This document shows positions 1 through 6,532 of a stretch of 19,596 bases of DNA, piece by piece; position 1 is the first letter of the stretch; each line of letters opens with the position of its first letter. Where the stretch lies: the NCBI GenBank assembly GCA_025997935.1, contig BNVG01000029.1, positions 1-19,596 of the forward strand, in the 5' to 3' direction. Source of the stretch: Synergistales bacterium. Lineage in GTDB: Bacteria > Synergistota > Synergistia > Synergistales > Aminobacteriaceae. A program made the position numbers and the translations under genes. Under the pieces are notes generated by a model. It was given only the letters and a program-made list of their open reading frames with translations, was not told the DNA's origin and did not search any database.

Positions 1-180
1 CAGAAAATCCTTCTCTATGAAAACGTACTTTAGAAAACCTCTAACCGGCTCCTCACATTCGTCAGGCGCTCTCCGTTTGAGTCCGGCGTGTTGATGGGTA
101 TGCTGAATGGCTTTATAGACGAATGTGAGGAGCCGGTTAGAGGTTTTCTAAAGTACGTTTTCATAGAGAAGGATTTTCTG
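1..180. repeat. Perfect 63-bp inverted repeat at the contig end, probable amplification chimera
   Basis: Bases 1-63 are the exact reverse complement of 118-180 (63 of 63 matches), with a 54-base spacer at 64-117. The outer edge of the repeat is the first base of the window. The right arm and the spacer read as coding sequence of the HD-domain gene; the left arm, in the same frame, hits TAG at 31-33. So the left arm is most likely an artefactual inverted copy. Inverted chimeras with a short spacer are a known product of multiple-displacement amplification. A real genomic inversion or hairpin end is possible but less likely. Confidence 0.9.
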
Positions 181-810
181 GCAAATTTCGCCGTATGGCC
201 CGCCGCCGTCTCTTTGCACCACGCCTACGTCGGCGGGCTTTTGGAGCATTCCGTCCTCGTGACGCGCTCCGCGCGCTCCGTAGCGCGCGGCTACACGCCC
301 GACGTATCGAACCTGAACCTCGACGTTGACATAGTGATAGCCGGCGCGCTCCTGCACGACATCGGCAAGCTCGAGGCCTATAAACTTTCGCCCGCGCCGG
401 ATATGACCCTCGAGGGTAGCGTCGCCGACCATATAGTGTTGGGTTATCACAGCCTTATGAACTTGATAGCCGAATACGGAAAATTGGACAAAAGAACCGC
501 GACGGCCCTGGGACATGTCATACTCAGTCATCATGGATGCCGAGAGTTCGGCTCGCCCGTGCTTCCCGCCACGCCGGAGGCTTTTATCGTGGCGGCGGCC
601 GACGACCTCGACTTCAAGCTGTTCGCCTGGAGAGACCAAATCTCTCAGCTCGAGGGCGAAAAGGAAATCTCGGATTACGTCGCCCCTCTGCAGCGCCGTT
701 TGTGGAAGTCTCACGATATAGCCAAACCAAAAATCAAAGACCCCGAAGCGGAGTTCGCCAACGCCGGTATAGCGAGCGCGTTCGCCGCCGCGCAAAAGGA
801 CGCGTTATAA
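64..810 (+). CDS. YhaM-like HD-domain 3'-5' exoribonuclease, 5'-truncated
   Basis: This is the C-terminal HD phosphohydrolase part of a YhaM-type protein, a family of cytoplasmic 3'-5' exonucleases acting on RNA and single-stranded DNA. Numbering from the GTG at 88, one sees HHAYVGGLLEH (44-54), the metal-binding LLHDIGK (88-94), an H at 115 in DHIVLGYH, and SHHGCREFGSPV (147-158) followed by ADDLDFK (171-177), all typical of the family. Full-length YhaM is about 314 residues with an OB-fold before the HD domain; only about 240 are here. The open frame continues from 88 back to 64 with plausible sequence (RRSPFESG), so GTG 88 is probably not the true start; the N-terminal part is lost at the contig-end chimera. 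The stop lies 21 bases before the pseudouridine synthase, which suggests one operon. Confidence 0.85.
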   Translation, partial: RRSPFESGVLMGMLNGFIDECEEPVRGFLKYVFIEKDFLANFAVWPAAVSLHHAYVGGLLEHSVLVTRSARSVARGYTPDVSNLNLDVDIVIAGALLHDIGKLEAYKLSPAPDMTLEGSVADHIVLGYHSLMNLIAEYGKLDKRTATALGHVILSHHGCREFGSPVLPATPEAFIVAAADDLDFKLFAWRDQISQLEGEKEISDYVAPLQRRLWKSHDIAKPKIKDPEAEFANAGIASAFAAAQKDAL

Positions 811-831
811 ACAAGCGTCAAGGCGCAAGGC

Positions 832-1785
832 ATGAGCTGTGAGATAATTTTATCCCAAGATCACGACGGGCGCAGGTTAGACAGGACGATTCGTTCTATC
901 TGGCCCGCGCTTCCTTTGTCCGCCGTCATGCGCGCGCTCCGCAAGGGGGAGGCGCGGCTCGACGGCGTCCGCGCCCATAGCGGCGACATCAGGGTTACAG
1001 GCGGCGCGCGTCTTTACGTCCCCTGGGAAGAGCCGGGCGGCGAGGCGTACGAGCAAAAAGCCAAAACCTCAAACACGCGCGCGGTTCCTATTATCTGGCG
1101 CGGCGAAAATACGCTCGTCATAGACAAGCCCGCCGGGCTTTTGGTTCAGCCGGACGTGAAACACGGCGACAGCGTCATAACGCGCGTGTGGGGTATGTTT
1201 GGAGCCGGGGAGCAGGGCTTTTCTCCGGCGGCCGTCCACAGACTCGACCGCAACACGACAGGCGCGCTTCTCGTGGCCATGAGCGGCGGCGCGCTCCGGG
1301 AGCTTGAGCGTATTTTTAGAGAAAGGCTTATATCCAAGCGATACATAGCCGTAGTGGTGGGGGACTTGCCTAAGAGCGGGCTTATAGACGCGCCGCTCCT
1401 GAAGGACGAGACGACGGGCGTGGTGCGCGTGGATAGCTACGGATTGACCGCCAAAACTCGTTATGAGCGCTTAGACACCATACGCGTTCAGGACTTCGTT
1501 TTTTCTATAGCCTCCATAGATTTGCTGACCGGACGGACTCATCAGGCGCGCGTACATCTGGCGCACATCGGACACCCTATTCTTGGCGACGGGAAATATG
1601 GCCGCCCTGAAACAAACCGCCGCATGAAAAAAGAGGTTAAGCGCCCCCTGCTCCACGCTTATGAGCTGGCATTCCCTAAAAACTTGACCGGAGACCTCAC
1701 GGAGGTGTCCGGTCAAGTTTTTCGCTCTGAGATTCCGCTTGATATGAAGAAGTTTATGCCTGATTCCACAAAAGCGAACGGTTAG
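832..1785 (+). CDS. RluA-family pseudouridine synthase
   Basis: This enzyme isomerises uridine to pseudouridine in rRNA or tRNA. Residues 1-65 look like an S4-type RNA-binding domain. The catalytic domain follows, with HRLDRNTTGALL at 136-147; the aspartate at 139 is the expected nucleophile. GRTHQARVHLAHIGHPILGD (234-253) is the second family signature. The length of 317 residues suits the RluC/RluD group, but the exact target site cannot be read from sequence. ATG 832 has an AGG at 821-823 as a weak ribosome site. The C-terminus carries a few extra residues (SGQVF region, 293-297) compared with the usual ending, and the DNA there forms a long hairpin. The last 32 bases overlap the 3' end of the minus-strand gene. 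Confidence 0.93.
   Translation: MSCEIILSQDHDGRRLDRTIRSIWPALPLSAVMRALRKGEARLDGVRAHSGDIRVTGGARLYVPWEEPGGEAYEQKAKTSNTRAVPIIWRGENTLVIDKPAGLLVQPDVKHGDSVITRVWGMFGAGEQGFSPAAVHRLDRNTTGALLVAMSGGALRELERIFRERLISKRYIAVVVGDLPKSGLIDAPLLKDETTGVVRVDSYGLTAKTRYERLDTIRVQDFVFSIASIDLLTGRTHQARVHLAHIGHPILGDGKYGRPETNRRMKKEVKRPLLHAYELAFPKNLTGDLTEVSGQVFRSEIPLDMKKFMPDSTKANG
1678..1722 (-). terminator. Terminator-like hairpin inside the pseudouridine synthase gene, serving the opposing operon
   Basis: The sequence is AAAAACTTGACCGGA, one mismatch, ACCTC, a 3-base loop, GAGGT, one mismatch, TCCGGTCAAGTTTTT. That is a 15-bp plus 5-bp stem with one G-G mismatch. It has A-runs on the left and T-runs on the right, so it looks like an intrinsic terminator in both directions. 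Read on the minus strand, it begins 31 bases after the stop of the gene at 1754-2374. That is the expected place for the end of the four-gene minus-strand operon. On the plus strand it lies within translated codons of the synthase, where ribosomes should mask it. Confidence 0.7.
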
Positions 1786-2374
1786 ACGAAGACGCGTCGC
1801 TGAGGGGCATTTCCACCCACCCGTAGGGCGTTATGAGGATATAGCGGACGGCTACGCCATGTTCGGCGAGGGCGTTTACATGAGCGGCATAGTGAACGGT
1901 GTCCCAAAAAGCGAACGTGTCGCTGAGCACCCATACCCTCTTGCTGTAAACGCGGTTGAAGAGCGCGGCGTAATCTATGGCTGTGCGGACGCCGCTTTCG
2001 TAGTCGGGCGGGTCTATGCTAACCACAATGGCGTCGGGTCTCCCCTGAGGACGCTTCGTGTTCGGGATGACGTCTACGTACTCCTCAAGGCTTTCAAGGT
2101 CAGCGAAAAGCCTCTCTAAGTCCATATCGTTGCCCTCGTTTTCAAACATCGCCGTCACGGGATCCATCCCCTTGTCTGAGGGCGCGTTCACGGTGTCGGA
2201 TAGCCAAGTCTGTATTTTGGCTATGGCGTCTATGATATAGCTTGGATACTCGGTTTCGGAAATAGCCGTCAACAACTCGGTCACGGTAATTTCCTGAGAA
2301 GGAAGACTTTTTCTGTCATCTCTTCTGTCTTCTCTTTTTTCTTTTTCACGCCGTCCGCTTCTCTCAAAATTCAT
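1754..2374 (-). CDS. Hypothetical protein with a charged N-terminus
   Basis: I do not recognise this protein. The ATG at 2374 has GAGG a few bases upstream and is preferred over the ATG at 2386, which lacks a ribosome site; this gives 206 residues. Residues 1-28 are very rich in Arg, Lys, Asp and Glu and are probably disordered. A helical middle part follows, with acidic stretches. The C-terminal half (from about 105) looks like an alpha/beta fold: predicted strands DAIVVSID, KRVWVLSD and AVRYILITPYGWVEM alternate with helices. No signal peptide or membrane segment is visible. It is the last gene of the minus-strand operon, 22 bases after the methyltransferase-like gene. Its end overlaps the convergent pseudouridine synthase gene by 32 bp. 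Confidence 0.75.
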   Translation of the reverse strand: MNFERSGRREKEKREDRRDDRKSLPSQEITVTELLTAISETEYPSYIIDAIAKIQTWLSDTVNAPSDKGMDPVTAMFENEGNDMDLERLFADLESLEEYVDVIPNTKRPQGRPDAIVVSIDPPDYESGVRTAIDYAALFNRVYSKRVWVLSDTFAFWDTVHYAAHVNALAEHGVAVRYILITPYGWVEMPLSDASSSNRSLLWNQA

Positions 2375-2396
2375 AGTAAACCTCATTATTCATAAG

Positions 2397-2978
2397 TTAA
2401 TACGCAAAAAAACATTTCAGGGCGATTAAAAAACTGCCGACCGCGGTGGTCAGAAGAGAGTGACGCTCGCTCACCCATAGAACGCTCCTGTCAAAAGGCC
2501 CGGTTATTTCTTGCCGCTCGGGCCAGCGGACAGGGAAAAACGCGCCCGTTTTTCTTTTGTACCGCTCGTACTCCTCCCCAAATTTTCCCAAGAGAAAATC
2601 CTCTTCGTACGGAACTATCAGCACAGTATACAGCAAAAAAAACGTAACGGACATAATCAGTAAAGGTAAAGGCCCGGCCATCACTCCCCAGCCTAAGCCT
2701 ATAAGGCCGTTGCCGACGTAAAGCGGGTTGCGTACGAAAGCGTACGGCCCCCAGGTAGTCAGTTTCTCGGCGCCCACGCGCTCGCCTCTGTATCGGCGGA
2801 CGCACCCCACGCCCCAAAACCTCAGAGCCTGTCCCATAAATACAAACGGAAGCCCCCATATAAAAGACTCGCCCGTCGGGCGGGCAAGCGCGAGAACCAC
2901 CGCGAACAGCAGAGTCCAAACCCCGCCGCGCAGCTGAAACGCCTTTTCTCTGAGTCGCGCTATGCGTGAATTGTTCAA
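2397..2978 (-). CDS. Membrane methyltransferase of the isoprenylcysteine carboxyl methyltransferase (ICMT/PEMT) type
   Basis: The protein has 193 residues and about four to five hydrophobic segments (about 18-36, 40-58, 90-122, 175-192). The family's SAM-binding motif is clear: GPYAFVRNPLYVGN at 77-90, then PYEEDFLLGKFGEEYERYKRKTGAFFP at 123-149, written here in two overlapping blocks because of its length: EEDFLLGKFGEEYERY and KRKTGAFFP. Bacterial members methylate lipids, isoprenoid groups or small amines; the substrate here is unknown. The start codon is TTG at 2978 and overlaps the TGA of the upstream flippase-like gene (TTGA). No Shine-Dalgarno sequence is visible there, so translation is probably coupled. 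That link suggests both proteins act in the same membrane pathway. Confidence 0.82.
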   Translation of the reverse strand: MNNSRIARLREKAFQLRGGVWTLLFAVVLALARPTGESFIWGLPFVFMGQALRFWGVGCVRRYRGERVGAEKLTTWGPYAFVRNPLYVGNGLIGLGWGVMAGPLPLLIMSVTFFLLYTVLIVPYEEDFLLGKFGEEYERYKRKTGAFFPVRWPERQEITGPFDRSVLWVSERHSLLTTAVGSFLIALKCFFAY

Positions 2979-4063
2979 CTTAGAGGAGGATATGGATTGG
3001 CGGCCTTCTCCTCAGCCGCCACGACAATGGCGGCGTCTTCGTGGGAGACATCCTCCATTACGCCCCAGCCGAGCATTTTTATGACTACGGCCACACCCAT
3101 GAATATGGAGATGTACTCCGTGAAGAAACGCCATATTATAGCCATGACTCCGGCCATGTTCGGGGGCATGAGCATACCGAACAAAAACGCGCCGCCGCCC
3201 TCCGCGACGCCGCTCGCGCCCGGAGTGGGGATGAAATAGAGCACGAACGTAAAGACAGCCTGAACGACAAGGGTTTGAGAATAATTAAACGGTAGCCCGA
3301 CGGCCAGCATGAGCATAGGCAATACAGAGAATATACAAAGGAGGTGCGCCACGGACAACGCGACGGCCAACAACGTATAAGGCGCCCCTCTCCTTGAAAC
3401 GGTCATCTTGAAGTCATTGCTGTAATTGTCCATCTCGCGGTCAAGCCAGCGGCACGTCTTTTTGACCTTGGAAAGCGACAGCCATTTTACGGAGCGCAGG
3501 CGAACCGCAATGCTTTTTCCAAGTCGCTTGAAGATTCGAGGAGATATTACCGTGAAGACTATGAACGCCCATGTGCAGAGTATTACGACAAACACATAAC
3601 GCACGAGACCCTTGATGAAAGGACTGCCGTCCAAGAGCGTCGGGTTCACATGTAGGGCGAAGGGAACGACGAGCGTCAGTATAAGGACGGTGAGCATTGT
3701 GCGGAGCGTTGTTATAGCTATGCCTTTTCCTATGGGTACGCCTTTTTTGTACAAAAGGTAGACCTGAAACGGCCCGCCTCCGCTCTGCATTGGGGTGACG
3801 GCGCAACCGAAGTAGTGCAGCCACGTCAGAATCATGCCCATTTTGAAAGACACTTTCTCCCCGGCGGCCTTTGCTAACGCGCAAAAACGCCCCGTGTCAC
3901 AAACCCAGGCCACGAGGATGAGACCAAAAGCCAGCAGAAAAAAGCGCTTGTCCGCGTTTATGAGAGATGATATGGTCTCCTTGTCCACGCTCTTAAATAA
4001 AATAACCGCACTGGATCCGAACACCAGCAAAATAAAGAAAATCAACCCTTTACGCAAAGACAT
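2975..4063 (-). CDS. UPF0104 / LPG synthase-type transmembrane flippase-like protein
   Basis: This integral membrane protein of 362 residues belongs to the family of the membrane half of lysylphosphatidylglycerol synthase (COG0392, also AglD-like). It has roughly eight hydrophobic segments. Characteristic motifs are TPMQSGGGPFQVYLLYKKGV (90-109) and PTPGASGVAEGGGAFLFG in the later part. The soluble aminoacyl-transfer domain of MprF is missing, so it is not a full LPG synthase; related stand-alone proteins are thought to move lipids or lipid-linked sugars across the membrane. ATG 4063 has GAGG eight bases upstream. It sits between an unknown gene (37 bases upstream) and the ICMT-like gene (4-bp overlap), which points to lipid modification as the shared task. 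Confidence 0.85.
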   Translation of the reverse strand: MSLRKGLIFFILLVFGSSAVILFKSVDKETISSLINADKRFFLLAFGLILVAWVCDTGRFCALAKAAGEKVSFKMGMILTWLHYFGCAVTPMQSGGGPFQVYLLYKKGVPIGKGIAITTLRTMLTVLILTLVVPFALHVNPTLLDGSPFIKGLVRYVFVVILCTWAFIVFTVISPRIFKRLGKSIAVRLRSVKWLSLSKVKKTCRWLDREMDNYSNDFKMTVSRRGAPYTLLAVALSVAHLLCIFSVLPMLMLAVGLPFNYSQTLVVQAVFTFVLYFIPTPGASGVAEGGGAFLFGMLMPPNMAGVMAIIWRFFTEYISIFMGVAVVIKMLGWGVMEDVSHEDAAIVVAAEEKAANPYPPLS

Positions 4064-4100
4064 AAGATTCGCCTCTTTTCTCGGCAGCTTTTAGGTTAAA

Positions 4101-4691
4101 TTATTGCGCGGACGTCACAAGACCCCTGAGCGACCGAACATGAGCCGCAAACTGAACCACGTCGGGCAGGAGCGCGTCGCGGATGCAGTTTGACATGTCT
4201 ATATAGAGTTTTTCACTGTGGAGCCGCCCTAATTTATCTATGCCGCCGGCCAGCGACTCTCTGAGTTTGGCCATGCCGAGCGCGTCGTCCTGACCCATGT
4301 CGAGTATGGCGGAGCAGTCCTCAAAGACGTGTAAAAGCCAGTCTAATCCCTCCGCCGCCTGAGCGAGTTTATTTTCCGCCATGGCCAGCTCGTTTTTCTC
4401 GAAGTGCGTGGCTATTTCGTCAAAACCGTTTATGAGGCGCGGCGCGTATTCGAGCGCGTCGTCCAAGGAATTGCGAACAAGGTCGCGGACGGGTACGGAC
4501 TTAAAATGCGCGGCCATCCCTCCTGTGATGTTCGAGAACGCCTCTTCGTCCATCTCCACGAAGTCGACGCGAATTTCGGATATAACACGCCCCTGTCTCG
4601 CCACTTCCCCCCGCACCGCGCTCAAAATATTGGGCGCGTCTATGTCTTTTGGCAATCCGGCGAATTTTTGTCCGTCCAGATATACATTCAT
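4101..4691 (-). CDS. Hypothetical soluble protein, first gene of the minus-strand operon
   Basis: I do not recognise a named family. ATG 4691 is preferred, with GGAGG eight bases upstream; the GTG at 4706 lies on that ribosome site and is unlikely. This gives 196 residues. Residues 1-70 look like short strands and a helix (MNVYLDGQKFAGLPKDI, then GRVISEIRVDFVEMDEE), a small beta-rich domain. From about 70 the protein is mostly helical and rich in Leu, Ala and Glu, with a probable helical bundle. No signal peptide or membrane segment is seen. It leads the operon, facing the Na/Pi transporter gene across a 203-base intergenic region, so its promoter should lie there. Confidence 0.75.
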   Translation of the reverse strand: MNVYLDGQKFAGLPKDIDAPNILSAVRGEVARQGRVISEIRVDFVEMDEEAFSNITGGMAAHFKSVPVRDLVRNSLDDALEYAPRLINGFDEIATHFEKNELAMAENKLAQAAEGLDWLLHVFEDCSAILDMGQDDALGMAKLRESLAGGIDKLGRLHSEKLYIDMSNCIRDALLPDVVQFAAHVRSLRGLVTSAQ

Positions 4692-4894
4692 GAGGCCGAC
4701 CTCCACTTATTCTATAGAAAAATATTTAGCAAAAAATATCACGAGATTCGTAAATCAAAAATCGGTATTTTTATATTCCGCGCTTTACAGCAAAAATTAT
4801 TGTAACACAAAACCACATAATAAAATCCACTCTTCGCCGTGATATACTGACGGCGAAGAAAAGGGCGAAAAATTTTCGAAAGGTCGAGTGAGAT
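4692..4894. promoter_or_regulatory. Divergent intergenic region with a 10-bp inverted repeat
   Basis: This 203-base AT-rich region separates the minus-strand operon from the Na/Pi transporter gene and should hold both promoters. The clearest element is a perfect inverted repeat, TCTTCGCCGT at 4831-4840 and ACGGCGAAGA at 4850-4859. Its 9-base centre contains TATACT (4843-4848), a fair -10 box for the plus strand. No good -35 box stands 16-18 bases before it. The repeat may be an operator over the -10 site or a hairpin in the leader. I could not fix the minus-strand promoter. Confidence 0.45.
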
Positions 4895-6532
4895 TTGAAT
4901 ATTTTCAATATCGTGCAGGCGGCGGGCGGAGTCGGGCTTTTCCTTTACGGCATTAAACTGATGAGCGAGTCGTTGCAGTTTATCGCGGGCGACCGCATGA
5001 GACATCTCATAGGCACTCTTACAAGCACGCCTCTGCGCGGGTTGTTCGTCGGGATAATCGTCACAATGCTCATACAGAGTAGCTCGGCCACGACGGTTAT
5101 GGTCATCAGCTTCGTCAACGTCGGTATTATGACGCTCAGTCAGGCCATAGGCGTCATAATGGGGGCGAACATCGGAACGACCGTCACGGCTCAGATAATC
5201 GCTTTCAAGGCGGACGATTTCGCGCTCGGATTTATAGCTGTCGGCTTCGCGTTCTCCGCGTTCGGGCGTTCGAAAAAACAACGCTACATCGGCAACGGCG
5301 TATTCGGATTTGGACTGTTGTTCCTCGGTATGCGAACGATGAGCGGAGCCATGTCGTTTTTGTCCACAAATCAGGCGATATTCGCGTCCCTGAGCCAATA
5401 TCCGATACTTGGCGTCTTGGCCGGAGCTGTCGTAACCATGATAGTTCAGTCGAGCGCGGCCACGATAGGCTTGACGATGATCATGGCGACGCAGGGACTT
5501 TTGACGCTCGACGCCGCTTTACCCATAATAATGGGCGACAATATAGGCACAACCATAACCGGCGTTTTGGCCACGATAGGAACCAACCGCTCGGCTAAAC
5601 AGACCGCCGCCGCTCACGTGCTGTTCAACGTCATAGGCACCGTTATATTTATGTTTTGCCTACCCTTTTACGCCGATTTAGTGAGGCTTACGGCCACTGA
5701 TACTTCGCATCAGATAGCCAACGCGCACTCTATATTTAATGTAGGCAACGCGATACTCTTTTTGCCCTTCACGAAATATTTCGCGCGCCTTATAAGACGC
5801 ATGCTCCCGGACGACGACAAAGAGCTTGTTCAGGGGCCGCTTTACCTCGATAAAAACCTGATAGTCGCGTCGCCTACGGCGGCCGTCGAGGCTGTCAAGG
5901 ATGAGCTTATGCACATGGGGGACATCACCCTGAATATGGCGCGTATCGTGCGCCAGTGCTACACGGAGAAAACCACCGAGAAGTTGACGGCTGAGTTCGC
6001 GGAGGCCGAGAGCGCGGTCAACGCCATAAACCGCGCCATATCGTCTTACGCCTCCGAGGTCTGGCAGAGGGGCTTGTCAGAGGAGGTATCAACCGTTTTG
6101 GGGTCTTACGTGACCGCGTCGGGCGATGTCGAGCGCGTGGGCGACCACTTCGAGAACCTCACGGAGCTGAGCGAGATGTGCGGCGGATCGAGTTACTTCT
6201 CAGAGGGCGGCGAGGCGGAATTGTGGGATATGTACGACACGGTCGAAAAAGCCCTCACCGACGCGCTCGACTCCATCAAATACGAGGACGTCAAAAAGGC
6301 TGACAAAGTTATCTATGTCCTTGAGAAGCAAATAGACGAACAGGAAAAACAATACCGCCGCAACCATATAGATCGCCTAAACAAAGGCGAGTGCGACCCC
6401 GAAAAGGGCGTCGTATTCATAGACATACTGAGCAACTTGGAGCGTATCGGCGACCACAGCCACAACATAGCCTGTTTCACGCGGGATATAGTGGCGCTTT
6501 CCAAGTTTTCGACCAAACAGCTTCCGGTCTAA
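4895..6532 (+). CDS. Na/Pi cotransporter family protein with a C-terminal PhoU-like domain
   Basis: This is a NptA-type sodium-dependent phosphate transporter (COG1283) in the cytoplasmic membrane, 545 residues, a usual length. The two inverted halves each carry the QSSS-type motif: QSSSATT at 61-67 and QSSAAT at 185-190. Each is followed by a GxNIGTT motif (ANIGTT 91-96, DNIGTT 215-220). Hydrophobic segments fill residues 1-300. The tail from about 330 to 540 is helical and PhoU-like, with GDVERVGDHFENLTELSE and ERIGDHSHNIA repeats. The start is TTG at 4895; an in-frame TGA lies two codons before it, so no longer start exists. The stop codon is followed at once by the ATG of pbpC, so the two are co-transcribed and probably translationally coupled. 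Confidence 0.92.
   Translation: MNIFNIVQAAGGVGLFLYGIKLMSESLQFIAGDRMRHLIGTLTSTPLRGLFVGIIVTMLIQSSSATTVMVISFVNVGIMTLSQAIGVIMGANIGTTVTAQIIAFKADDFALGFIAVGFAFSAFGRSKKQRYIGNGVFGFGLLFLGMRTMSGAMSFLSTNQAIFASLSQYPILGVLAGAVVTMIVQSSAATIGLTMIMATQGLLTLDAALPIIMGDNIGTTITGVLATIGTNRSAKQTAAAHVLFNVIGTVIFMFCLPFYADLVRLTATDTSHQIANAHSIFNVGNAILFLPFTKYFARLIRRMLPDDDKELVQGPLYLDKNLIVASPTAAVEAVKDELMHMGDITLNMARIVRQCYTEKTTEKLTAEFAEAESAVNAINRAISSYASEVWQRGLSEEVSTVLGSYVTASGDVERVGDHFENLTELSEMCGGSSYFSEGGEAELWDMYDTVEKALTDALDSIKYEDVKKADKVIYVLEKQIDEQEKQYRRNHIDRLNKGECDPEKGVVFIDILSNLERIGDHSHNIACFTRDIVALSKFSTKQLPV

Noticed and set aside
148..795. Long minus-strand open frame (215 codons) opposite the HD-domain gene
   Set aside because: It mirrors the clearly conserved YhaM-like gene, has no family features and is a by-product of GC-rich codon use.
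2981..3080. AGAGGAGG followed by ATG on the plus strand, opposite the flippase end
   Set aside because: It opens only a 30-codon frame with no features, and lies opposite the coding end of a well-supported gene.
4739..5398. Minus-strand open frame of 219 codons opposite the Na/Pi transporter start
   Set aside because: It lacks recognisable motifs, is rich in Arg, Glu and His typical of antisense frames, and covers the strongly supported transporter gene and promoter region.
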